Below, in pieces: positions 9,015 to 17,252 of a stretch of DNA of 64,000 bases (the stretch's first letter is position 1; each line of letters opens with the position of its first letter). Both the position numbers and the translations under genes were made by a program. The DNA comes from Haloquadratum walsbyi J07HQW2 (lineage in GTDB: Archaea; Halobacteriota; Halobacteria; Halobacteriales; Haloferacaceae), in the NCBI RefSeq assembly GCF_000415985.1, contig NZ_KE356561.1, forward strand, positions 3,216,524-3,280,523, given 5' to 3'. The notes below the pieces were generated by a model. That model had not been told where the DNA came from and ran no database searches. It was given only the letters and a program-made list of their open reading frames with translations.

Positions 9015-9595
9015 TCAGCACAGCGTAGAGAGAAATTCTACATATTTATTAAGGATGCTGGTAAGAGCGCTAATGAGGTATTTGTCAATACAGGTCACAA
9101 GCATCTGCACAGCATCAGGGTCGAGGATCTCAGTTCGCGATATCAAGGAACTCTTTCAATGTCGTACCGACACGAATGACGATGGGTTCACACTCCTCGT
9201 TGGTATCGAATACAACACCGATCCTCTGTTCATCCGCGTCGTCAATAGACATCGTCTTATTTGCCTGCGAAATTCCCTCTATCTCCGTATTCGTGAGTTC
9301 AACGCTGACCGCACACTTACCGGTGGCTCCCAACACGTCACCACGTGATCCTGCTCGTGCTTTATGTCGACCGTCTGCTCAAGAGTTGTGTCTCCGGTGG
9401 GATTAACCACCTCAATTGATCTTTTGACTTGTCGGTCTGCCATGTTGAACACGTTTATTTTTCAAGAGCCACGTCACTCGTGAAATCTCTGATAGCAGCA
9501 CACCCAGCTCCCGAAGCCAGAAGGGCTGTTCCGCTCATCACGTCAACCTGCCGTCGAATTGTCGACACGCCGTCCGTTTGATTTCGCAACCTCAT
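9015..9595 (-). pseudogene. Decayed Tat lipoprotein gene in three frames
   Basis: The minus strand from ATG 9595 reads MRLRNQTDGVSTIRRQVDVM, then SGTALLASGAGCAAIRDFTS, a twin-arginine/lipobox signal, and stops at 9455. A second frame from 9443 gives RSIEVVNPTGDTTLEQTVDI and HEQDHVV. A third gives GATGKCAVSVELTNTEIEG, DEQRIGVVFDTNEECEPIVI and RVGTTLKEFLDIAN (stop 9130). A last shift gives EILDPDAVQMLVTCIDKYL to a stop at 9015. Together they describe one beta-sandwich-type surface lipoprotein of roughly 190 residues that is now inactive. Confidence 0.6.
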
Positions 9596-9791
9596 GGGTG
9601 TTTCACCTCTTGACTTCGTGTTCGTATCCGTATCATGTAATTAACGCGCGGAGTGCCTCACAGTGAGCAACACGCCGCGTGATTCTCGGGTTAACCTGAG
9701 GGCGGTTGCGTACCGGCTACATCTAGTCGTGTTCACGAGTGGGTCCGCGAAAGTGATGCCGCTTAATATCTTTACTGTATGATCGGGTTCA

Positions 9792-10415
9792 TCAACTCAA
9801 ATCGGATGGAGTATCAATATCATATAATACACCTTGATCGTTAGTCTCGACAAGTGCCGCATCTTCTGTTTCAAACAGTATTGATCGTCCACCGGTATCT
9901 CCTTGTTGTTCAATAAGCGAATCAAAGTGTTGTCGGTCAAATAACACTGGATTGCCTCGGTGTCCCATGTATGCAGACGCCAGCGCTGATCGCGATCGCT
10001 TCTCATATGTGGCTATCAGTGCTTGCACGCTTGATACTGAGATATTTGGCATATCTCCAAGTGCAATTATAATAGCATCTGCTTTTTTTGTGCGTGCTGT
10101 GTGAGTCCCTACCTCAACTGATGCACTTTGACCGGTCTCATATTTTTCGTTCATGTGAAATTCAACCGGCAGGTCGGATAACGCACTTCGAACCCGATCT
10201 GCGTCGTGTCCAACAATAACAGTTGTTGATAAATTAGCTTCAAGTAATGTCCTCGCGGCTTGTCGAATTATCAAACCACTATCTATCGATTGAATAAGTT
10301 TATTTCTCTCACCGAATCGTGAACTCATACCAGCAGCGAGTAATACGCCTTGCACGTTCGACTCGTGTTTTCTTTCATTCGGTGGCGAGATGACCGGAAG
10401 TTCATTACTGCTCAT
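9792..10415 (-). CDS. MobA/MocA-like nucleotidyltransferase (molybdenum cofactor modification)
   Basis: This 207-residue protein has a GT-A-fold nucleotidyltransferase pattern. The nucleotide-binding loop is LLAAGMSSRFGERNKL (about residues 25-40), followed by VIVGHDADRV, the metal-binding IIALGDMPNIS and HRGNPVLFDRQHF. These features match the MocA/MobA-like group, which transfers CMP or GMP from CTP or GTP to molybdopterin. MocA-type cytidylyltransferase is the closer match, but substrate cannot be read from sequence. No molybdoenzyme gene is in the window. A perfect inverted repeat lies about 50 bp upstream of the start. Confidence 0.8.
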   Translation of the reverse strand: MSSNELPVISPPNERKHESNVQGVLLAAGMSSRFGERNKLIQSIDSGLIIRQAARTLLEANLSTTVIVGHDADRVRSALSDLPVEFHMNEKYETGQSASVEVGTHTARTKKADAIIIALGDMPNISVSSVQALIATYEKRSRSALASAYMGHRGNPVLFDRQHFDSLIEQQGDTGGRSILFETEDAALVETNDQGVLYDIDTPSDLS

Positions 10416-10464
10416 ATTGTTTGATAGCGCATACTATGCGATCTTAATACAAAAAATGGCTACA

Positions 10465-10482
10465 GGTGGATATATTTCCACC
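10465..10482. promoter_or_regulatory. Perfect inverted repeat upstream of the MobA/MocA-like gene
   Basis: GGTGGA-TATATT-TCCACC: two 6-bp arms match exactly around a TATA-like centre. It starts 50 bp before the ATG at 10415 (minus strand), a plausible place for a promoter or operator. A partial further copy of the arm (TCCACC) follows at 10488-10493. Function is inferred from position only. Confidence 0.45.
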
Positions 10483-11263
10483 GACAGTCCACCTATTAGC
10501 ACGTATTAAGCAAATATGATAATATATAATATTCGTGCTGGTTTCGATATAGATCTTAGGAATGACTGATGTATCTTCACGCGTATTAAATTAAGTTCTA
10601 TTCCTGGTTAAAAAACCGCAGGAATTCATATAATGGATATATCTAGTACTAACCTGCTGGTATATAGATTAATACGACATACGGAAACTCAATTATGAAC
10701 ATGCTCAGATTAGTCTGATGCGATCACGGATCTCACATCTGGGATTTAATATGTATATGATACTCATAAGAAGACGATGATTGGATTATACTGTCATTAT
10801 TGTGCGAGGGATTAATATCTAAAACATCGCTCACATATCAGGACACTGGTACTTGAGGACACGTTTGATTTGTAATCTTATATTTCAAAATGTCTAATTA
10901 CAATATTGTTACCACGGGGTAATCCGTTAATCAGATCATCACATGCTGATGGTGCTGTTTTATTTATATAATCACAAATAAGCGAAAAAGATGTATTTAC
11001 ACCTTTTAACTGCTAATTAAAACAAATACGTGTCATGCGATCTGAATATTTGTGATTTGTGAAGAAAAATCGCACACTCAATATAGTTATACCTAAATTC
11101 TTGAATAAATATGTCCAGATAATACTTCGGTAGTGATAACCATATATTAATTATCATCAATAATAATAATATTGACAATTAAACTGCGAATCCAATCCAA
11201 TTTAATATAATTAAATCTGAATGGCTTAGTATGGTCAATGATAAATAATTCTACTTGATTCAT
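10483..11263. other. Very AT-rich gap without supported gene
   Basis: The stretch is strongly AT-rich (runs such as TTAATTATCATCAATAATAA) with no coding frame. It separates the MobA/MocA-like gene from the HalX regulator and may be a remnant of an acquired or decayed region. Confidence 0.5.
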
Positions 11264-11321
11264 TAATTTCGTTGATGAAATCTTTCGGTTACATATAAGT
11301 AACAAATTATTTATATTTACA
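11264..11321 (+). repeat. 58-bp promoter-like repeat, copy 1
   Basis: Starts TAATTTCGTTGATGAAATC and matches the copy at 13850-13907 at 54 of 58 positions. All four differences are transitions. Its core is an inverted repeat, GTTAC-ATATAA-GTAAC, followed by the TATA-like TTTATATTTA. It ends 166 bp before the HalX regulator start at 11488. Confidence 0.65.
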
Positions 11322-11487
11322 CGAAGTAGTAATCTATCTATTCACGCTTTCAAACATCATATATAATGAAATCTATCATAGTGATTTTACGGTAGAACCA
11401 AGAGGCGTTCAATCTACAGTATTAATTACCTCTGCAGATAATAGAAGCTGAATAATTCTATATATTTGACATTGAATCCAGACTGCA

Positions 11488-12054
11488 ATGACTAGAGTGT
11501 CTGTAGAGAAGGAACAGCACGTCTTAATTGCCGAACATAACTCAGAACTGGCAGATCTATTCGCAACGTGGCTTTCACCGACATATCATGTAGACACTGC
11601 CTGTGAGTTTGAAGAAGCAACACAGAAAGTAAATAGTTCAATAGATGTTGTGCTTCTCGACAGACAGATATCAAGATACTCAGAAGCCAAAATGCTTCAA
11701 AAAATCCGGTATGATCAGTATCGAATCCAGTCGGCGGTGATAACCGCCATTGAGCCGGATTTCAATATCGCTGAGACAGGGTTTGATGACTATATTGTCA
11801 AGCCGATATCATGTAGAACTTTAATTGAATTTACTTCAGCACTCATTACTCGTGGAGAGTACACTAAATTAACTAATAATTTGTATCAACTGTCAAAGAA
11901 AAAGGCATTACTTGAGGAGCAGAATAGTCAACGAGAACTACGAAATAGCAACGAGTATGAACAGATCGTCAATCGGTTAAAATCAATACAAGAACATGCC
12001 GATATGACAGTCGAAGAGATAAATCATAAAAAGGCATTTAGTGAACTATCATGA
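11488..12054 (+). CDS. HalX-domain response regulator
   Basis: This 188-residue protein has a receiver domain (about 10-112). The phospho-acceptor is Asp58 in SIDVVLLDRQ and the conserved Lys105 lies in YIVKPIS. The acidic pocket near residues 16-17 is Glu-His rather than the usual acidic pair, so phosphorylation may be altered. Residues about 113-180 form the helical HalX domain (LTNNLYQLSKKKALLEEQNS), found at the C-terminus of haloarchaeal receivers. No DNA-binding domain or histidine kinase is adjacent. The target is unknown. A duplicated promoter-like element lies upstream. Confidence 0.88.
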   Translation: MTRVSVEKEQHVLIAEHNSELADLFATWLSPTYHVDTACEFEEATQKVNSSIDVVLLDRQISRYSEAKMLQKIRYDQYRIQSAVITAIEPDFNIAETGFDDYIVKPISCRTLIEFTSALITRGEYTKLTNNLYQLSKKKALLEEQNSQRELRNSNEYEQIVNRLKSIQEHADMTVEEINHKKAFSELS

Positions 12055-12077
12055 TCATGACATGACATTTTCAATAC

Positions 12078-12458
12078 TTATAGATTAATATTATCAAGCG
12101 GTCCGTCCGTCGCCACACTTGTTGTTATCTGATATTGATTGTTAATGTCTGATGTATTCGTATTAAATACAAACTGATAGCTATTCGTTTCAGAGCCAAG
12201 CACTGTGATTTGTCGACGTCGGGTGTAGGTGTCTCCAGCGATTACATTGCATTGAATGGTTAAAGTTCCAGACTGTGAACTGTTGGATGGATTCATAACA
12301 GCAACCAAAACTACCACAGTCTGCCCATCACGAACTTCCGATTCTGTTCCTTCTATACTTAATCCACTAGAAAGACACCCTGAGAGGGGAATTAAAATAG
12401 CGCTTACTCCACCAATCAAAATATGATGTATGTATTGACGTCGTTCATGTGCCGGCAT
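12078..12458 (-). CDS. Small lipoprotein, probably beta-sandwich
   Basis: The 126-residue product has a signal MPAHERRQYIHHILIGGV followed by a lipobox (IPLSGC, Cys near residue 28). The mature part (TVVVLVAVMNPSNSSQSGTL, YQFVFNTNTSDINNQYQITT) looks like a small extracellular beta-sandwich of the FxLYD/CARDB sort. The ERR at the N-terminus may act as a twin-arginine signal. It converges with the HalX gene, 23 bp apart. Function unknown. Confidence 0.7.
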   Translation of the reverse strand: MPAHERRQYIHHILIGGVSAILIPLSGCLSSGLSIEGTESEVRDGQTVVVLVAVMNPSNSSQSGTLTIQCNVIAGDTYTRRRQITVLGSETNSYQFVFNTNTSDINNQYQITTSVATDGPLDNINL

Positions 12459-12770
12459 TTAGATATTGTGTCTCGTACATGTTATTCAACTCTTCTAATA
12501 TTATCGAATGATATGCATGAAGCGTTCTGAATATATCATAGAAAGAATAGATAACTGACGATTAGATGATAGAAAATATATCAAATTTGATTGTTAGATT
12601 TTAATATCATATAATAAACATTTTTAAGAACGAACCACCACAGCGGTGAACGAGTGCGTTGAACTGATTTAGTTAATCAAATATTCAGGACTTTCGAAAT
12701 AATATTAGCCGTTGAATATATACTGTAATATGAATTAGTTATCTCAGTAAACACATAATTATTAAATCTA
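12459..12770. other. AT-rich promoter region between divergent genes
   Basis: The segment separates the lipoprotein (minus) from the HxlR-receiver-HalX gene (plus). It is AT-rich and must hold both promoters, but no single element stands out. No coding frame was seen. Confidence 0.4.
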
Positions 12771-13610
12771 ATGTCAAATAAAAATACGACCGAATTAATC
12801 AATGATCTGATATCTGCGACGGATGTATTCTCAAAGAAATGGAATGCTCCGGTATTGTATGCAGTCAGTGTGCATTCTGAAGCATCTTATACCGATATTA
12901 GTTCCGTAATACCGGATATAACCAGTAAGATGCTCTCAGGTAGTCTTACTGATCTTCAAGAACGCGATCTTATCAGATATGATGAACAGACACAACAAAG
13001 CGTATATAAACTCACTGCTGAAGGACAAAAGTTTGTTCAGATTCTTGAATTGTTAGTTGAGTGGAACATTCAATACGATAGTGATGAGACTTCAGCATTA
13101 ATAATTGAAGATGAGTCGATGATTGCAGAACTATACATGAACTATCTTTCAGAGGATTATGACCCACATTATTATGAATCTGCTAAAGAGGCACTCTCAT
13201 CTACAATAGATGAAGATATAATTACGATCCTTGACCGACGACTTCCGAACATTTCTGGTGATGAGGTTGCAGCGAGATTAAAAACAAAAGTCGATACCTG
13301 TCTTATTTTAGCAGTCAGTGGAGTTGAACCCGGCGAGGGTATCACTGAGTTACCAATTGATGATTACTTGCAAAAGCCAGTCAAAAAAGATGAATTACTC
13401 TCGCGTCTCAGTAATCTTGAACTTCGCTTAGGATTACCACCAGAAGAACAACAATACCTCGCAGTTCGATCAAAACAGCGAGCGCTTCGGGACGCATATG
13501 GTCGAAGTGCAAATTCGATGTCCGCGTATACGGCACTATCAAAAGAGGCAGATAGTATAGATGTCAGCAGTGATCGAAAAGATTCACTTAATGAGCTTAT
13601 TGAGCGGTAG
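12771..13610 (+). CDS. HxlR winged-helix / receiver / HalX fusion regulator
   Basis: This 279-residue protein starts with an HxlR-type winged helix (about 15-102: KKWNAPVLYAVSVHSEASYT, MLSGSLTDLQERDLI). A complete receiver follows (about 107-215) with acidic pocket Glu113-Asp114, phospho-acceptor Asp155 in ITILDRRLPN and Lys202 in LQKPVKK. A helical HalX domain (about 216-275, PPEEQQYLAVRSKQRALRDA) ends the protein. HxlR proteins usually bind DNA as dimers and sense small signals. Here the fused receiver suggests phosphorylation-controlled DNA binding. No kinase is adjacent. Confidence 0.88.
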   Translation: MSNKNTTELINDLISATDVFSKKWNAPVLYAVSVHSEASYTDISSVIPDITSKMLSGSLTDLQERDLIRYDEQTQQSVYKLTAEGQKFVQILELLVEWNIQYDSDETSALIIEDESMIAELYMNYLSEDYDPHYYESAKEALSSTIDEDIITILDRRLPNISGDEVAARLKTKVDTCLILAVSGVEPGEGITELPIDDYLQKPVKKDELLSRLSNLELRLGLPPEEQQYLAVRSKQRALRDAYGRSANSMSAYTALSKEADSIDVSSDRKDSLNELIER

Positions 13611-13849
13611 ACGTCACCATTGAGTCATATACACCACTTTCAGCAGACAGCAGTATACATGAATAGTTCAGTTTGATCTTACTACGGATTCTACAAATAT
13701 AAATGTCAAGAGTTTTATGATACATACAGCTATCTGTACTGAAATCTCCAGTCTATCTGACAGTCACTGAAACTTCCTTACGAACAGAGTTATGAGTTCT
13801 ACAGTCTCTGGTTATGAAGTTATCTTTGAGTGGTGTACGTTGATTGCCC

Positions 13850-13907
13850 TAATTTCGTTAATGAAATCTTTCGGTTACGTATAAGTAACAAATTGTTTAT
13901 ATTTATA
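13850..13907 (+). repeat. 58-bp promoter-like repeat, copy 2
   Basis: Second copy of the element at 11264, starting TAATTTCGTTAATGAAATC. The inverted repeat GTTAC-GTATAA-GTAAC and the TTTATATTTA box are kept. About 60 bp downstream in both copies there is a further similar stretch (ATGAAATCTATCA against ATGAAGTCTATCA, 11366 and 13970), so the duplication may be longer than 58 bp. It precedes the secreted-protein operon at 14198. Confidence 0.65.
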
Positions 13908-14197
13908 TAAAATACAACTTGAAATAATAGTAGTGCTATCAAACTCATTTACATTCCAAATGTATACATGATGAAGTCTATCAGCATGGGCTTATTCTGG
14001 AGCCAGAATGAGTTTGATGTCGATCCCGAGTCATCACCTGCTGTAATTATAGAGATAATCATTCTTTTGCGTACAGCTAAGAATATACAAACAGATATAC
14101 GATCTATAAATAGCATAGCAATATCAATAGCCATCGTATTATTTTCATCTACATTCTCAATTAATTCTAACAGTATAGTGTATAGAGTGTGCGCCGA
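13908..14197. other. AT-rich leader region with a doubtful short ORF
   Basis: A plus-strand ORF from 13968 to 14201 (77 codons, starting MMKSISMGLFWSQNEF) begins just after the duplicated element and has a hydrophobic middle (PAVIIEIIILL). The minus strand also holds an 87-codon ORF. Neither has clear coding bias. The plus ORF overlaps the next gene by four bases and could be a small translated leader. Confidence 0.3.
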
Positions 14198-14710
14198 ATG
14201 ACACGGCGGCAACTCCCATTTGTGACCGCTACGGTCCCAACTATGGAAGCCGGCGTCACTGCAGCACGGCGCCTGACGAGTGCCTCACTTGATAGGCAGG
14301 TTGATGTTCAATCAGAGCAAGCACTTACTGTAGCGAATGTCGAAGTTACCGGTTCAGATACACCATTCAATCAAATTGGAAATAATAACATAAGTTTTCA
14401 AATCGCTATTGAATCGAACGTTGATGATGCGTTTAAACCAATTCCATCGACACAAAACTCAATTGCGGGTCCATTTGCTGTCCAATTTAGATTTAATATT
14501 CCAACTCATATTCAACTGACAACAATACAATTCAGGGATGGAGATGGCGACAATATTGTACAGTCAGGGATTGAAACATACATTGGTAAGCTGCCAGCTA
14601 AAACCACAGAAGACGTTATTATCGAGTTCAACATTACAGATACAGCACAGCCCGGTTCAAAAAATATCTCAGTATATATTGATCCACTGAGCGTCGATGA
14701 GCAAGGATGA
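14198..14710 (+). CDS. Secreted beta-sandwich protein, paralogue of the one at 35083
   Basis: The 170-residue product begins MTRRQLPFVTATVP, a twin-arginine-like start, although the hydrophobic part of the signal is weak. VQSEQALTVANVEVTG, NNNISFQIAIESN and the PxxQNxxA pattern align with VQAEQALTVTDVGVSG, DDNTSFQTAVELN and PTIQNNAA in the protein at 35083-35646. The end (ITDTAQPGSKNISVYIDPL) matches DDTADSGAYNIGVVINPL. Both therefore belong to one surface-protein family whose function is unknown. It is followed after 6 bp by the large membrane protein, so the two form an operon. The weakened signal suggests drift. Confidence 0.75.
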   Translation: MTRRQLPFVTATVPTMEAGVTAARRLTSASLDRQVDVQSEQALTVANVEVTGSDTPFNQIGNNNISFQIAIESNVDDAFKPIPSTQNSIAGPFAVQFRFNIPTHIQLTTIQFRDGDGDNIVQSGIETYIGKLPAKTTEDVIIEFNITDTAQPGSKNISVYIDPLSVDEQG

Positions 14711-14716
14711 CACGCC

Positions 14717-16621
14717 ATGACAAATAAAAACAATGACTCAGAGAAGGAGAACAAACATGACCGTGCCAGCTCAAATAGTAGTGACACACGAGGGGATATT
14801 CCTCAGGAGGCGACTGCATCATCGCCTCAATCCGTTACGCAGTTGCTTTCCAGTGCACGCACGTATGATCATACAGTCACCGCAATATTAACTGCGGGTG
14901 TAATCGTTGTTTTTCATCTGCTCGATAAACAATCACTTGCAACTCGAGCTCAGGCGTTTATGAATCCGCCTGATACTGAGACAGATTTCAATTCGGGTCA
15001 GTCGAATACAAACGATGATTCAGTTAACTCAGGCACGAATACAACTAAAGTTGGGTCTCCACCCGGTACCACTCGCTCAGGTGACAGACGAGCTCAGGCG
15101 GCGACAAACACACCCACAAGTGATGGGGGAAATGTCGTGTCAACTCAATACGTCGGTGCTGTGCAATCAGACAGTGCTTTGGACCCTCATCAAGATAATC
15201 AAACTGTACACCCAGACAAGTCACATCGCTCAGATACATATGACCGAGGAGTAAACGACAGTAGGAGTGACCCTGCGTATACAGAGGTGGACACCGGGCG
15301 AGGACGGAACTCCCGAAACGAGGACCATTCTGGACAACATCCACAGACGCAAGCAAATGAGCCAAGGGATATCGATGAAAGGAGGACCAAACGACGCAGT
15401 TCACAGGATGAAGCACATTCGAACCGTCTCGATTCAGAGTCAAGATTAACCCGCAACAACGGTTTGGGCGCATCACAATCAGGACACAGCAGTGAATCGC
15501 AGCCACAGTCGCAATCACAGTCTGAGCTACAAGATCATTCGTCCCCGGATTTAGAGGATTCTCACCGTTCGCATAGACAGTCGAACAGTATAAATAGCAG
15601 ACATAGGACGGTAGCAACAAGAACGAATAGCCGACGTGAAGCCACGTCGGGTGAACACGGTGAAGAATCTATCAATCGGTCAAAAGACGGTATCAGTGAC
15701 ACTGAGACCGACAGAGAGTCTCCTCAATTCGATACTCATGGCGGTCAGAGTGATTCATACGATGACGCTAAGAAATCAATCGCGAATCCTCATTGGCAAG
15801 TGTCAATTGGACTATTCACCATCGTATGGGCTTTTGCCTCAGGATTATATGGAGCGGGAGATACAGTAACGACATTTTATGCCCTCGCAGCAGGTTCTGC
15901 CGTTGAAACGAATCCGATTATCAGGACTGCATTGAACATTCATCCTGGTGTTGTCGTCATTGTGAAAGTTGCAATACTTGCGGGATTATATCTACTCTCT
16001 CAATCGGTGGCTGAAAGAGGAGAAATAAGCTATCACAGTCACGTCTCTGTTGGCATACCGGTTTTACTCGGGGGCGTTGGGACGTACGCTTCGTTTGTTA
16101 ATATGCAAAACCTACCGGCTGAATTGTTCATATATGTCATCCTCTCAATCATATTTATTGGGTTTGCCGGCGGTGCCATTGTGGCTCTAGTCGAGGGAAT
16201 TCCACTTACTGCAAGCGAGCTGAGCAAGTATGAATTTGGACAAGCACTCCGAGACAGCGGGATGCAAGGCAAAGACCACTCGACTCAGAATAAATCTACA
16301 GTTGATGCTGCAGCTGAGAAGGATACCCATCGAGAATCAAGACACACTGGATCGTCGAGTGTCGGGGCTCGATCCACCTCCGGAACTCGGGCTGCCGGTC
16401 CCGATCATCCTCGCAATAATGAGTACGAACAGTCAAATGACTCAGTTGCAAGAACAAGAGCAAGAACCGATCAACAATCATCTCATTCCCGACAACCACG
16501 AGAGGATACTCAGTTATCGAGAGATGATAATCTAGACGACTTAACAAAAAACTCATCCAGCAAACACAAACGTCAGAGTAGAGAAAATGGTACGTACACC
16601 GGATCAAGAAGGGAGAGATGA
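14717..16621 (+). CDS. Large disordered membrane protein with DUF5658-like core
   Basis: This 634-residue protein has one helix near residues 54-70 (VTAILTAGVIVVFHLLD). About 290 residues of Ser/Asp/Arg/Gln-rich, probably disordered sequence follow. A four-helix membrane block (about 358-500) comes next, and then a second disordered tail. The block contains AGDTVTTFYALAAGSAVETN and NPIIRTALNIHP, the pattern of DUF5658 (D..TT, E.NP motifs). Function unknown. The long polar tails suggest a scaffold or surface role. It is co-transcribed with the secreted protein at 14198. Confidence 0.75.
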   Translation: MTNKNNDSEKENKHDRASSNSSDTRGDIPQEATASSPQSVTQLLSSARTYDHTVTAILTAGVIVVFHLLDKQSLATRAQAFMNPPDTETDFNSGQSNTNDDSVNSGTNTTKVGSPPGTTRSGDRRAQAATNTPTSDGGNVVSTQYVGAVQSDSALDPHQDNQTVHPDKSHRSDTYDRGVNDSRSDPAYTEVDTGRGRNSRNEDHSGQHPQTQANEPRDIDERRTKRRSSQDEAHSNRLDSESRLTRNNGLGASQSGHSSESQPQSQSQSELQDHSSPDLEDSHRSHRQSNSINSRHRTVATRTNSRREATSGEHGEESINRSKDGISDTETDRESPQFDTHGGQSDSYDDAKKSIANPHWQVSIGLFTIVWAFASGLYGAGDTVTTFYALAAGSAVETNPIIRTALNIHPGVVVIVKVAILAGLYLLSQSVAERGEISYHSHVSVGIPVLLGGVGTYASFVNMQNLPAELFIYVILSIIFIGFAGGAIVALVEGIPLTASELSKYEFGQALRDSGMQGKDHSTQNKSTVDAAAEKDTHRESRHTGSSSVGARSTSGTRAAGPDHPRNNEYEQSNDSVARTRARTDQQSSHSRQPREDTQLSRDDNLDDLTKNSSSKHKRQSRENGTYTGSRRER

Positions 16622-16734
16622 TAATTTTAAGAGTGAATTGATAACCTATCTTAACAATTACTTCGTGAGCGAACTATCATTGGCTGTATCCACTGAACTC
16701 AATCATAGCATAGAGAACAAAATTAGACATCTTC

Positions 16735-16765
16735 AGACTCCGGATATGACTGTGGTCCGGAGTCT
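16735..16765 (+). terminator. Perfect 10-bp stem-loop, possible terminator
   Basis: AGACTCCGGA at 16735-16744 pairs exactly with TCCGGAGTCT at 16756-16765 around an 11-nt loop. It lies 114 bp after the stop of the DUF5658-like gene and before the convergent DUF2892 gene. No T-run follows, so it may be a processing or stability element instead. Confidence 0.5.
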
Positions 16766-16873
16766 GTGATGCTTCAATATTAGTTGATACATACAATCAA
16801 ATCACTCCTGAAATGTGGTCATGACATTGTATGATTCAGTAAGCCAGAGTGGATATTGCTGTTACCGTTACTA

Positions 16874-17083
16874 TTACTCGTCAGTCGTGTCAATTCCGAG
16901 CATTTCGTTCAATCCACAAAAGCAGGTCACTGTATTGAACCCAAGTCCAAATGCTCCGGCGATAGCTAGTATTCCGGATTTATATTTTCCTTTCTGCAAT
17001 GTATTTATCGCAACAAGAGTCAGTAATACGGTAAATACTCCACGCATGAGACGGTCACGACCTCCAACGTTTTCTACAGGCAT
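16874..17083 (-). CDS. DUF2892 small membrane protein
   Basis: This 69-residue protein starts MPVENVGGRDRLMRGVFTVL and has two membrane segments. The conserved N-GG-DR start and the C-terminal FCGLNEMLGIDT are typical of DUF2892 (YgaP membrane-domain-like) proteins, often found with rhodanese or sulfur genes. None is adjacent here. A second DUF2892 gene lies at 41461. Function unproven. Confidence 0.85.
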   Translation of the reverse strand: MPVENVGGRDRLMRGVFTVLLTLVAINTLQKGKYKSGILAIAGAFGLGFNTVTCFCGLNEMLGIDTTDE

Positions 17084-17252
17084 ATATCAATTATAATGCG
17101 CATCTGGTTTATATTTTATCTCACAATAATAGAGAGTGAATCTATCAACTAAACTCATGTACCACAGCACGCGGTTCGGTATATACTGACTACCATTATG
17201 AGCCGTAACCGAATAGTGAATGTGTGTTATAACTGATGATAACAGTGGGCAG

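Noticed and set aside
15045-15620. 191-codon minus-strand ORF
   Set aside because: Lies within the low-complexity Ser/Asp region of the gene at 14717 and has Cys-rich nonsense.
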